A DNA stretch of 64,000 bases, taken from assembly GCA_964634005.1 (NCBI GenBank), contig CAZWKQ010000001.1, positions 124,001 to 188,000 on the forward strand, read 5' to 3'. The notes beneath the pieces are model-generated. The model worked only from the letters and a program-made list of their open reading frames with translations, was not told the origin of the DNA and made no database searches. The position numbers and the translations under genes are program-made. The stretch is from CAZWKQ01 sp964634005 (GTDB lineage: Bacteria > Bacteroidota > Bacteroidia > Bacteroidales > JACABE01). Positions 18,453-27,377 of this stretch are shown piece by piece (the first letter of the stretch is position 1; every line of letters starts with the position of its first letter).

Positions 18453-19463
18453 TTAAACATTATAATTTATTGTGGTAAAATCGCCTATACTTAATTCATT
18501 AATATCGCCTTTATACTCAACATAACTACCTATCATTGAATTATCTATGTTGGCATTTTTAATTTTCGAATATTTCTGAATAATGGTATCAGTAATAATA
18601 GAGTGACTTATTACAGAATTTTCGCCGATGGAAACGTAAGGCCCGATAATTGAGTCGTTTATCTGAACATTATCACCAATATAACAAGGATGTTTAATAA
18701 TAGAATTATTAACAACGGCAGATTCGGAAACGAGTTTATCGCCGTTACTTGTTTCGAGAATACGGCGGTTTGTAAATACTGTTGCATCTTTGTTTCCGCA
18801 ATCGAGCCATTCTTTTACTTTTCCGACAGAAAACAAAGTTCCTTTTTTAAGCATATTCTGAAGTGCATCAGTAAGCTGATATTCATTGCTTTTAATAACG
18901 TTATTGTCAATCAGGTACTGGAGTTCATTTTTTAAATAATTACCATCTTTAAAATAATATATTCCGATAATGGCCTTATTTGAAACAAATTCTTTAGGTT
19001 TTTCGACAAAATCGGTAATAATTTCATTTTCGTCAGTTTTGACAACGCCGAAGGCACTTGGGTCATCAACCTCATGAACCCATATTATACCGTCTTTGTC
19101 CTGGTCGAGGATAAAATCGGCGATAAAAAGTGTATCAGCAAAAGCAACAATGACCTTTCCATTGAGAGATTCTTTTGCACACAAAATAGCATGAGCAGTA
19201 CCCAAAGGCTCATTTTGATAATAAATTTTACCTTTAGCCCCGAGGTTATTTGCAATATTAAGCAATCGTTGCTCTACCTCGGCACCGAAATCTCCTATTA
19301 TAAATGCTATTTCCTCGACATTTTCATTTGTAACTTTTACAATACTTTCAGCCAAACGCTGTACTATTGGTTTGCCGGCAACCGGAATAAGTGGTTTTGG
19401 GATTGTTAATGTATGGGGTCTCATCCTTTTTCCCATACCGGCCATTGGAATAATTATTTTCAT
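18453..19463 (-). CDS. Sugar-1-phosphate nucleotidyltransferase
   Basis: A 336-residue enzyme that joins an NTP and a sugar 1-phosphate to give an NDP-sugar. N-terminal PMAGMGKRMRPHTLTIPKPLIPVAGKP contains the GxGxRmxPxT..KP nucleotide-binding signature; AFADTL and WLDCGNKDA follow. From about residue 240 there are hexapeptide-type turns (IIKHPCYIGDNVQINDSIIGPYVSIGENSVI), a left-handed beta-helix tail as in RmlA/GlmU-like proteins. Sugar and base cannot be set from sequence. It lies 12 bases after dut in the operon. Confidence 0.88.
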   Translation of the reverse strand: MKIIIPMAGMGKRMRPHTLTIPKPLIPVAGKPIVQRLAESIVKVTNENVEEIAFIIGDFGAEVEQRLLNIANNLGAKGKIYYQNEPLGTAHAILCAKESLNGKVIVAFADTLFIADFILDQDKDGIIWVHEVDDPSAFGVVKTDENEIITDFVEKPKEFVSNKAIIGIYYFKDGNYLKNELQYLIDNNVIKSNEYQLTDALQNMLKKGTLFSVGKVKEWLDCGNKDATVFTNRRILETSNGDKLVSESAVVNNSIIKHPCYIGDNVQINDSIIGPYVSIGENSVISHSIITDTIIQKYSKIKNANIDNSMIGSYVEYKGDINELSIGDFTTINYNV

Positions 19464-19475
19464 AAATCAATTTTT

Positions 19476-19913
19476 TTAATTTTTACCAGTATGCCCAAAG
19501 CCGCCGCTTCCTCTTGCAGTATCATTAAGTTTTTCAACAAGATTCCACTCTGCTTTTTCATATTTTGCTATAACCATTTGAGCAATTCTCTCACCGTCAT
19601 TTATAACATATTCATCATTAGAAAGGTTCACTACTATAACCTTAATTTCACCTCTGTAATCGGAATCTATTGTACCGGGGGTATTAAGAACAGTAATGCC
19701 ATGTTTGAACGACATACCGCTTCTTGGACGTATTTGAGCTTCATAACCTTCGGAAAGCTCTATATACAATCCGGTAGGTATCAATGCTCTTTCAAGTGGT
19801 TTTAAAATAACAGGCTCCGATAAATTTGCCCTTAAATCCATACCCGCAGAAAATGCTGTTTCGTAAGCAGGCAAATTGTGTTTCGAGTTATTTACAATAT
19901 TTATTGAAACCAT
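19476..19913 (-). CDS. dut: dUTP diphosphatase
   Basis: Trimeric dUTPase, hydrolysing dUTP to dUMP and so keeping uracil out of DNA. The 145-residue length is standard. The five family motifs are seen: AGMDLRA, RPRSGMSFKHG, TIDSDYRGEI, NDGERIAQMVI, and RGSGGFGHTGK with the C-terminal arm closing the active site. It is the first gene of the five-gene leftward operon and has a -7 box at 19930-19937. Confidence 0.96.
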   Translation of the reverse strand: MVSINIVNNSKHNLPAYETAFSAGMDLRANLSEPVILKPLERALIPTGLYIELSEGYEAQIRPRSGMSFKHGITVLNTPGTIDSDYRGEIKVIVVNLSNDEYVINDGERIAQMVIAKYEKAEWNLVEKLNDTARGSGGFGHTGKN

Positions 19914-19929
19914 TATAATTTTTTTAGTG

Positions 19930-19937
19930 CAAAAGTA
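19930..19937 (-). promoter_or_regulatory. -7 promoter box (TACTTTTG) of the dut operon
   Basis: Minus-strand TACTTTTG followed by C, 17 bases before the dut start. Probably drives dut, nucleotidyltransferase, TPR, DUF4292 and EnvC-like genes, which have no obvious internal promoter or terminator. Confidence 0.5.
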
Positions 19938-20033
19938 AAAAAATTAGTGAAATATATAATTCCTGAATTCAGCATTTGAAGTTTTGTTGGTGAAAAGTTT
20001 TTTCTCTTTAATTAATTGATTTTTATCTTATAT

Positions 20034-20061
20034 AAAAAAGGCTGCCAAAAAATGACAGCCT
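20034..20061 (-). terminator. Terminator after the PID-CTERM-like gene
   Basis: On the minus strand AGGCTGTCA-loop-TGGCAGCCT with one mismatch, followed by a run of T. It lies about 50 bases past the stop of the small gene. Confidence 0.75.
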
Positions 20062-20108
20062 AATCACAACTAAACAAAATACTTAATAATGTTTATAAAA
20101 CATTAACT

Positions 20109-20387
20109 TTAAATGGCAATATTCTCTTGTTTCTCTGCTTTCTTTTTATTTACTATCTTGTATAATTTGCTTGTACCATACACAGCTCCCAATACCAATA
20201 ACACACTAAATCCGCCATCAATAGGAGCTCCACCTCCAACAGGCACATTTACTTGTCCGTTAGTATTAGGGGCATTCCCTCCTCCACTATTATTCGGACT
20301 GTTTGGGTGTGGTGGTTGTGCCAAATTTATAACAGGAGACATTGCTATTATTGCAATTATTAACCAAGATTTTACTGTTTTTTTCAT
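20109..20387 (-). CDS. Small exported protein with PID-CTERM-like sorting tail
   Basis: A 92-residue protein: signal peptide (residues 1-24, ending NLAQ), a low-complexity Pro/Asn/Gly stretch, then GGGAPIDGG followed by a hydrophobic segment (FSVLLVLGAVYGTSKLY) and a Lys-rich end. The PIDGG + membrane helix + basic tail architecture is what is called PID-CTERM in Bacteroidota, a presumed sorting/processing signal like PEP-CTERM. No functional domain is left over. It is the next gene after the giant phosphoesterase protein, with a terminator hairpin between. Confidence 0.75.
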   Translation of the reverse strand: MKKTVKSWLIIAIIAMSPVINLAQPPHPNSPNNSGGGNAPNTNGQVNVPVGGGAPIDGGFSVLLVLGAVYGTSKLYKIVNKKKAEKQENIAI

Positions 20388-20422
20388 TTTTAACGATTTT
20401 TAAAATTTTTTATTTAAAAAGT

Positions 20423-20450
20423 AAGGCACTCGATAATCATCGAATGCCTT
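20423..20450 (-). terminator. Terminator after the triple-phosphoesterase gene
   Basis: On the minus strand AAGGCATTCGAT-GATT-ATCGAGTGCCTT, a 12-base stem with one mismatch, followed by ACTTTTTAAAT. It lies about 10 bases after the stop at 20459, so the small gene beyond is probably read separately. Confidence 0.75.
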
Positions 20451-20458
20451 AGATTAAA

Positions 20459-23400
20459 TTACTTAATAAAAACTTTTTTAGAAATTGTATTAGAAGATGT
20501 TATTACTTTAACCAAATAGTAAGCAGATGATTCATTCAATTCTAATGTATTTACAGTATTATTTGAAACCTTTTGACGCATAATTTCCTGCCCTAAAAGA
20601 TTCATAATAACAACTTCTTCAATAATGGAATTACCTTGATTTTTGATGTAAATTTTATTTTCGTTTGCATAAATAAGTACATCATTTTCATTGTTTATTC
20701 CGTTGTTGTTATTTAATTTACCGAATAAAACATTGAACCTGTATGAATTATCAGATGGATTAGCATAGAAAGAATAAATATTTTGCTTTTTCATATCAAT
20801 GAAGCTTTTTGTAAGTTTATCTTCCAAAATAATTTCGGTATTGTTGTTAAAACTGTTGATTTCGTCGGCAGAAATTGAGTATAACCCTGATTTTCCTACT
20901 TGCAAAGCCAAAGGAACTACAACATTTTCATTTAATTCAGGAAATGTGTTTATTGAAAGATTTTTATTTGGTATTAAAGTATATAACTGAGGAGCATCGC
21001 TTATACCGAACAATTTTTCGACATCAAATTGACCGTCATATCCTTTTGTAGCATTAGAGTTAAAATTGATATAAGTTATATCCTCAAAATTATTTCCAAC
21101 AACTTTAAGTTTCAATAAATCGCTGACAGATGATTTATAGAAAGCACCTCCGAAAGTTTTAGCAGAAGCGGGAATAATCAAAGAAGGGATACCTGAATTA
21201 TTTGCTTTAACCATAAATGCTTGATTTGAAGCTATTGTTGAGAAATCTCCTATTAAACCATTACTTGCAATATAATTTGATCCATTCCATATCCAAATTG
21301 ATGCATCCATATTATTTCCCCAAGTGTTGAAGCCATTGATATTTATTGCAGAAGGATAAGGATTTCCGATAAGATTATAACCCGGATAAGTTGCAGAGTT
21401 TGTATAAGTAACAGGTGCGATGACATTGTTATGGTTAAAATAACTACCTTCAAATTTAATTGTAGCATTATTATTCGACCAAACCTCATATCCTTTACCT
21501 GCACTCATAATTTCCTGCCAACCGGTTGTAATATCAACCCAAGGAGATGTTCCGGGGTTATTTATCCACGATTCGTTATATTTTTGAAGATATAAAGTAT
21601 TTCCTGAGTTAACAGGATTAGAAGAAGAAAATGTATATCCTGTTGCATCTCCTACAGGTGAACTAATAAAATGCCATTGATTAGCTGTTAAGTCTCTTTT
21701 TGCATAAGCTTTTCCTTTGATAGTAAGATTGCTATTTTGGATTAATTGAGCATTTGACTCGAGTGTAATATCATTACATATTGCAGGTAAATCAATAACC
21801 GGCATATTTGATGCATTTGAAGGAATTATTACATTTTGACTTAGAGTAGGTATAACACCTTCTGTCCAGTTTGAAGCTTTATTCCAATTGGTGTTTACAT
21901 TACCGGTCCATTGATTATCCAAAGTATTTTTAATTATTTTAAATGAATCGAATAATGAAGCAACCCCCTGGTCATTTACTGTGTAAGTAGTGATAAAAAT
22001 AGTATCAGTACTAACAATAACGTTACTGAATGTTGGTTCACCGGTTTGACCAAATCTACCTGTAAATAAACTGAAGTAGTTTGGAACACCATGAGCTGAA
22101 AAAGCTGCATTCATTTGGGCTTCGTTGCGAGGTTCATATTTTTTCTTACCTGCCGAATTATTCAAGAAATAAATAGTTCCTCTTTTTGAATCGAAAGTAC
22201 CACCCAATAAGCCGGTTAAATTATCGCGAACCGTAACAGGTACTATTTGTTGATTAGTAACAGAATTGGTAACAAGAGACATATATTTAACAGGACCAAT
22301 TACTTCATAAACATGATCATGTCCTTGGAAAGCAAGGTCTATTTTCAAACTGTCAAGCACAGGAGCCATTTTTGTACGGAATGTTTTTGCGTCAGAATCG
22401 CTTTGATGACTTGAACTACCTGTATAAATAGCTTTATGATAGAATATTATTCTCCATTTTACATCAGGATTAGCTTTTACCTGTTTACTTAACCATACAG
22501 CCGTAGAATCTAAATATCCTGCTGTATTGTAATCTTCGGAATTAATTGCCATAAATAGTGCATCTCCATATACAAATGAATATACACTACCTTTATAAGT
22601 AGCTTTTGCATAATCGAATGCAACGGAATCGTTATTGAAATGAAGAGCAAAGTTCTGATTTGTAGATCTGTCATGATTTCCTATAACAGAGTTGAATGGT
22701 TTATTCATTAAAATATTTCTTTGAGTCTCGAAGAATTGCTCCCATTCCCACTCGGAATTGCTTGCGCCTGAAGTTTCTACCATATCACCACAATGTAACC
22801 AGAAATCAGCATTAGGATACATATTATTAGCGGCATTAGTAGTTTTTCTTGAAATTTCAAACATTTCATCAGTATTTGCTTGCGGGTCTGTAGTATAAAC
22901 GAATGAAAAACTTTCTTTACCGGAAACAGCGGTTTTGAATGTACCTATTTCGCTCCACGAACCATTTTTCCCAACTCTGTAAGAATAGAATGTATTCGGA
23001 GTTAATCCGTTTACAGTTGCTTTATTGAACATATAGCTTTTTTTAGTATTATTGGGAATTCCTGCAAGTGAACTAAGATTATTAGCTGATACTGAATAAT
23101 TAAGGTTTTTAGCTGAGTCGCAACGAGCTATAACTTCAAACATCGGATTATTAAATGCATTAGTATCATTTACAATTCCTTGTACTATCTGCACCTTACC
23201 TCCTGTTACGCCTGCATTAGTAAACCAGTTGAACCCCATACGAGTTTTAGGATCTTTATTAATGTTTACAGTAATATTATAAGGCATAGTAAATGGTTTC
23301 AGATTACTTATTGCACTATTCATATTTACTAAGCTTAATGAATCTCTGTTTTTATTTAAAGCCATTTTTGCTTTAAGGAAAAGAGTCCAGCTTGGAGTTG

Positions 23401-26353
23401 TATAATCGTTTGAATTATAATTATTCAAAGTCAATAACATAGAATCAACAGCATTTCTTAAAGGAAGTACAACATTGTTGTCCATTGGATCTAAATCGGT
23501 TCTCAAACTGGCAATTGTAGAAGAAAGTGTAGTCTGACCAACAGAATTTAAATAATTTAAGAAAGCTTGCTCAGAGGGAGGGATTGTTTCATCGCCTTTA
23601 TAATGTGATTTGAATGCATCAACTATGTGAGGAGTAACAATACCTGCTGTTGTTGCATCTAAAGAATATGGAGGCATTTGTAATTGGTAAGAAACTATAC
23701 CGGTTAAACCTTGAGTTAGGAAATTTTCGGCATAGTTTTGGAATGGTAACCCATTAGTGTTGTAATTGATGTTTGTAATATAATTAGTTGCCACATTTAA
23801 AATACTATCGCCATTGAGTTGCATAACTCTGTATGGACAAGGCCATGTAACAACAGAGCCAGTTTCAATATCATAAACAAAAGAAGTATTTCCCTGTACA
23901 GAACGTCTTGTTATATCATTAGCATGATAATGACCTGTAAACATCATTTTAAGACCTGCTTTTGTGAAATTTGCTGAAATTGTATCCCAACCTTTGATAA
24001 CATATTCAGGGAATAAAGCACTTTGGCCAACATAATGTTCGGTTAAACCGTGATGCATCATACCCAATACTACAGCTCCCGAATCGCGAGCTTCTTTAAG
24101 ACGATCAAGAACCCACTTATAAGTGCTTAATTTTAAACCACTTTCAGTAACAGGCTTATTTAAAATCATATTTGAATCATAAGAACATGCATCAATAGAC
24201 AATACCCAAAGTTTTTGTTTTGGTTTTGCCAAATACGATAGTGAAACTGTATCGGTTTTTGAAGCCTCAGCATAACCAAACTGACTGTATATTGTTTTAA
24301 AATCGGAAGGAGAAACAGAATCAACCTTATTAATTATGCTACCGTTATAACTGTATGCATGAACATTGTTTATATCATGATTTCCGGGTGCTACATAAAC
24401 TTTAGTTACACCATTCGATTCGATATAAGACAAAAATTGTGTTAAATTTTGGTGGCTGATTTTTTCGCCATCTTTAGTCAAATCACCGGGTATTAGTAAA
24501 ATTTCAGGTCTTTCATTATAAATTTTCTCAGATAATTCCTGCATTATTGCATGACTTTCTTTTATCAATTTCCTGTCGTAAGCAAGGTATGTTTGAAAGG
24601 CAACACCGTCATTTATTAATAACGAAGGGTCCATATAGTGTAAATCTGTTGCAACTGCAATTTTTGTATTTCCTAAAACTGATTGATTTTGGACGTACTG
24701 GGCTGTTGCAATTGAATCATTAATATTAGAAGCAACGAATATAGGATTAGAGTAGAACCATAAATCAGCAAATGCTTTAGCAGGTGTATTCGGATACATT
24801 AACGAATCTGACAATGGATTTCCATTTTCATCAGTTTCATTTTGTACATTTAATCCGTGATTTGTCCCACGCAAACGATAATACATTGTATCGCTGTAGT
24901 TATTAAGTACTAATGACATCTGTTTCCAACCATTACCCAAATCAACCCATTTAGTGCTTGTGAGACCGTTGTTATCGGTAATACCTCCATTAGAATCAAA
25001 ACGAGCAATTACTTTTGTTGTAGAAACACTTGGCTCATTATAATTAGGGTCATTTGGCTGAATTTTGCCTTTTACTCTTCCACATATAACGTCAATATGA
25101 TTAAGTTCAGGATTATTGTACGAGCTGTAAATATTATTGTTTATTCCTTGAGGATCTCTAACTTTTATGTGCAATACTCTTGTTTGTCCGCACACAGGTA
25201 ATGTTTGACCCATTTTTGCAACTAAATTACTAGTATTATTTTGTGGTGCTATCTCAAATATTAATGAATCAATTAAATCTCCGTTTACAATAAAACTATT
25301 ACCTGAGCGTAAACCATCAACATAAGATTGAGGATTGGTTTTATCAGTAATATAGGTATATGTTTTTTGATATTCACCCGGCCAGAAATCTGGAGAATCG
25401 CTGTGAAAATCGGAACTTGCGAATAACCACCATGCACGACCTTCACTTAGAAGCGCATCCCATACTCCACCAACTTTAGCAGCGTAAATACCGCATCCCC
25501 CGTAGGTAGTTCTACCGTAAGTGTTATAAGCGGTTTTGTACTCACCTCTATCGGGTCCTTTTTGGTGCCCGGGCATACTTTCAAATCCAAAGCATACCGT
25601 GGGACCGGCATTATTCATATCTCTAAAACCTGCTATATTGTTCATACCCTTTCTTTCGGGATGTGCAGGTATAATCCATGATGAATAAGGATAATTTTGC
25701 TGTACCCAAGCTATTGCTTCTAATGTTTTTGTATGATTATTCCCATTGGTACTTTTAATCCATCCCTGCGATGCTCCACCTAATAAATCTAAATCAGAAG
25801 CATCAAATTTGTATTCAAACTCTGCAACTGGATTAACATTAGGATTTGTTCCAAATTGATTATCAATTATTCCCATTGAGCAATGTTCATGTCCGGGCAT
25901 GTTCCATTCCAATGCTTGAAAAACCATTTTATTGGGATATAAAGCACGTATGGCTAAAATATCGTTAAAAGAATAATCGCGAATTGATTGCCAACGCCAC
26001 ATATTCTGATGACCGCTGCTCATACTTAATGTCCCAATTATAGGGTTTGGCAGAAATGAATCCCAATAAGTATTAATTCCAAGATCCAGTCCTGAGAATT
26101 TCCCATGTCGGTTAAAACCACCTCCATGTTCACTATTTGCCCACCAATCAAGTCCAAATTTGTGATTCGATTTCAAAACAGTATCTATACTGTATGAACC
26201 ATCAGTGTAAGTGGAATGCTGATGGAAATCACCCTTCAAATAGCCCGAATTTTGACAATTAGTATTTGTATTGCCCAAAAAAGCAGTACAAATTGCCAAT
26301 AAAACAGGCATTTTTGTTAAAATTTTTAAAATGTCTTTTTTTTTCATACGCAT
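20459..26353 (-). CDS. Giant T9SS-secreted protein with PHP and two calcineurin-like phosphoesterase modules
   Basis: A 1964-residue secreted protein with three putative hydrolase modules. After a signal peptide (to about residue 33) comes a PHP-like module (about 40-360: FHQHSTYTDGSYS at 43-55, HPERKG, SSDFHSD at 313-319). Next is a metallophosphatase (about 563-840: DLHY at 570, PGDLTKDGE at 622, GNHD at 657-660, MHHG at 766, GHYH at 807-810). A linker leads to an Fn3-like plus purple-acid-phosphatase-like module (about 1020-1440: TTDPQA at 1154, HCGDMVE at 1187, GNHD at 1225-1228, FYHK at 1304, GHDHVYE at 1344-1350). The last 450 residues form beta-rich modules and a T9SS type A tail (LLGQEIMRQ ... 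SKKVFIK). All metal ligands look present in both calcineurin-like modules. The substrate is unknown; extracellular phosphate release is the simplest role. Start could be the Met two residues on. Confidence 0.87.
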   Translation of the reverse strand: MRMKKKDILKILTKMPVLLAICTAFLGNTNTNCQNSGYLKGDFHQHSTYTDGSYSIDTVLKSNHKFGLDWWANSEHGGGFNRHGKFSGLDLGINTYWDSFLPNPIIGTLSMSSGHQNMWRWQSIRDYSFNDILAIRALYPNKMVFQALEWNMPGHEHCSMGIIDNQFGTNPNVNPVAEFEYKFDASDLDLLGGASQGWIKSTNGNNHTKTLEAIAWVQQNYPYSSWIIPAHPERKGMNNIAGFRDMNNAGPTVCFGFESMPGHQKGPDRGEYKTAYNTYGRTTYGGCGIYAAKVGGVWDALLSEGRAWWLFASSDFHSDSPDFWPGEYQKTYTYITDKTNPQSYVDGLRSGNSFIVNGDLIDSLIFEIAPQNNTSNLVAKMGQTLPVCGQTRVLHIKVRDPQGINNNIYSSYNNPELNHIDVICGRVKGKIQPNDPNYNEPSVSTTKVIARFDSNGGITDNNGLTSTKWVDLGNGWKQMSLVLNNYSDTMYYRLRGTNHGLNVQNETDENGNPLSDSLMYPNTPAKAFADLWFYSNPIFVASNINDSIATAQYVQNQSVLGNTKIAVATDLHYMDPSLLINDGVAFQTYLAYDRKLIKESHAIMQELSEKIYNERPEILLIPGDLTKDGEKISHQNLTQFLSYIESNGVTKVYVAPGNHDINNVHAYSYNGSIINKVDSVSPSDFKTIYSQFGYAEASKTDTVSLSYLAKPKQKLWVLSIDACSYDSNMILNKPVTESGLKLSTYKWVLDRLKEARDSGAVVLGMMHHGLTEHYVGQSALFPEYVIKGWDTISANFTKAGLKMMFTGHYHANDITRRSVQGNTSFVYDIETGSVVTWPCPYRVMQLNGDSILNVATNYITNINYNTNGLPFQNYAENFLTQGLTGIVSYQLQMPPYSLDATTAGIVTPHIVDAFKSHYKGDETIPPSEQAFLNYLNSVGQTTLSSTIASLRTDLDPMDNNVVLPLRNAVDSMLLTLNNYNSNDYTTPSWTLFLKAKMALNKNRDSLSLVNMNSAISNLKPFTMPYNITVNINKDPKTRMGFNWFTNAGVTGGKVQIVQGIVNDTNAFNNPMFEVIARCDSAKNLNYSVSANNLSSLAGIPNNTKKSYMFNKATVNGLTPNTFYSYRVGKNGSWSEIGTFKTAVSGKESFSFVYTTDPQANTDEMFEISRKTTNAANNMYPNADFWLHCGDMVETSGASNSEWEWEQFFETQRNILMNKPFNSVIGNHDRSTNQNFALHFNNDSVAFDYAKATYKGSVYSFVYGDALFMAINSEDYNTAGYLDSTAVWLSKQVKANPDVKWRIIFYHKAIYTGSSSHQSDSDAKTFRTKMAPVLDSLKIDLAFQGHDHVYEVIGPVKYMSLVTNSVTNQQIVPVTVRDNLTGLLGGTFDSKRGTIYFLNNSAGKKKYEPRNEAQMNAAFSAHGVPNYFSLFTGRFGQTGEPTFSNVIVSTDTIFITTYTVNDQGVASLFDSFKIIKNTLDNQWTGNVNTNWNKASNWTEGVIPTLSQNVIIPSNASNMPVIDLPAICNDITLESNAQLIQNSNLTIKGKAYAKRDLTANQWHFISSPVGDATGYTFSSSNPVNSGNTLYLQKYNESWINNPGTSPWVDITTGWQEIMSAGKGYEVWSNNNATIKFEGSYFNHNNVIAPVTYTNSATYPGYNLIGNPYPSAININGFNTWGNNMDASIWIWNGSNYIASNGLIGDFSTIASNQAFMVKANNSGIPSLIIPASAKTFGGAFYKSSVSDLLKLKVVGNNFEDITYINFNSNATKGYDGQFDVEKLFGISDAPQLYTLIPNKNLSINTFPELNENVVVPLALQVGKSGLYSISADEINSFNNNTEIILEDKLTKSFIDMKKQNIYSFYANPSDNSYRFNVLFGKLNNNNGINNENDVLIYANENKIYIKNQGNSIIEEVVIMNLLGQEIMRQKVSNNTVNTLELNESSAYYLVKVITSSNTISKKVFIK

Positions 26354-26861
26354 TTAGGTTTTTTTAAATTTTGGGAGCAAAATAAGTTATAAAGATTTCG
26401 ATTTCTATAAACTGATTTTTACCTTTTCTTTAATAAAACCGGCTGTTTTGGACTTTTAAAATTAAGTTTCTATTAAAATTTTTAATCAGATTTTAATTTT
26501 CATTTTTAAAAAAATTAATACTGAAACATTAAAGTATTGGTTTTTTGTCGATAAAGAATAAATGAATAATCGTGATTTGATTTTTTTGGACTTTTAAATA
26601 ATTTAACAATTAAATGATGAGTTTTAATGAATAAACCAAACTTATTGCATATAGATACTTCTTATTAAATTCAAGTTTCGCATGAACATCATTTTATACT
26701 ATTTCTTAATTATTCGATAAAAATTAATTTCAAATTAAATTACCAATTTTTTTTAACTATTTAATACAAAAAATGTTATAAATAATAGTTGCATAATAAA
26801 AATTTATTATCTTTGCAGCCTTAAAAAAAGAAATTACTAAACACATTAAAATCAAAGTAAT
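26354..26861. other. AT-rich divergent spacer between the giant phosphoesterase gene and HU
   Basis: About 500 bases without a gene. Contains the HU promoter at its right end, a weak minus-strand box TTATTTTG at 26378-26385 for the giant gene, and a perfect 15-bp direct repeat TTTTGGACTTTTAAA at 26446-26460 and 26584-26598. Nothing else recognised. Confidence 0.55.
26789..26816 (+). promoter_or_regulatory. Promoter of the HU gene (-33 TTG, -7 TATCTTTG)
   Basis: TTG at 26789-26791, then 16 bases, then TATCTTTG at 26808-26815 followed by C. This is the best match to the Bacteroidota housekeeping promoter in the window. The HU start lies 46 bases beyond. Confidence 0.7.
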
Positions 26862-27146
26862 ATGACAAAAGCAGAAATAGTAGCAGAAATTGCTAATAAA
26901 ACAGGGATTGAAAAAGTTTCTATTCAGAATACCGTAGAAACTTTTATGGAAACCATAAAAGCATCTTTAATGAAAGGTGAAAATGTGTATTTAAGAGGTT
27001 TCGGAAGCTTTATCGTTAAAAGAAGAGCAGAAAAAACAGGAAGAAATATTTCAAAAAATACCACAATTATTATACCTGCTCATAATATTCCTTCATTTAA
27101 ACCTTCAAAATCATTTGTAAACGAAGTTAAAACAAAATTGAAATAA
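26862..27146 (+). CDS. HU family DNA-binding protein
   Basis: A 94-residue nucleoid protein that bends DNA without sequence preference. TKAEIVAEIANKTGI opens the first helix, and GENVYLRGFGSFIVKRRAEKTGRNISKN is the HU/IHF beta-arm signature with its Arg/Lys saddle, followed by IIPAHNIPSFKPSKSF. Length is normal. It is followed after 18 bases by a 29-residue basic peptide gene. Confidence 0.95.
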   Translation: MTKAEIVAEIANKTGIEKVSIQNTVETFMETIKASLMKGENVYLRGFGSFIVKRRAEKTGRNISKNTTIIIPAHNIPSFKPSKSFVNEVKTKLK

Positions 27147-27164
27147 ATCTAAATACATCTCATT

Positions 27165-27254
27165 ATGCCAAGTGGTAAAAAAAGAAAAAGACACAAGATG
27201 TCAACTCATAAACGCAAAAAGCGTCTAAGAAAAAACAGGCATAAGAAGAAATAA
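27165..27254 (+). CDS. 29-residue basic peptide (AURKAIP1/COX24-domain type, putative ribosomal)
   Basis: A tiny open frame starting ATGCCAAGTGGT that encodes 29 residues, mostly Lys, Arg and His, beginning MPSGKKRKRHKMSTHKRKK and ending NRHKKK. I recognise it as the short Bacteroidota protein placed in the AURKAIP1/COX24 (mS38-like) domain family, a probable small-subunit ribosomal protein. The gene sits between HU and RNase G, as in many Bacteroidota. It ends 18 bases before a strong terminator. Confidence 0.88.
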   Translation: MPSGKKRKRHKMSTHKRKKRLRKNRHKKK

Positions 27255-27272
27255 TTCTTAAGGTGTTTTTTT

Positions 27273-27316
27273 ATTAATTACATAGTGGCAAGTGTGTCGC
27301 TATGTAATTAATTTTT
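27273..27316 (+). terminator. Terminator between the basic-peptide gene and RNase G
   Basis: Perfect 13-bp stem (ATTAATTACATAG / CTATGTAATTAAT) with a 14-base loop, followed by TTTT. It separates the HU-peptide transcript from rng, or acts as an attenuator for it. Confidence 0.8.
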
Positions 27317-27377
27317 TGTATAAATTCAGTTTTGTTGTATTTGTTTAATAAGCTCATTAGCTAATTTACTTAAAAAA

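Noticed and set aside
20113..20403. Plus-strand 96-codon frame opposite the PID-CTERM-like gene
   Set aside because: Mirror of the minus-strand coding frame; the minus strand has the signal peptide, sorting tail and terminator.
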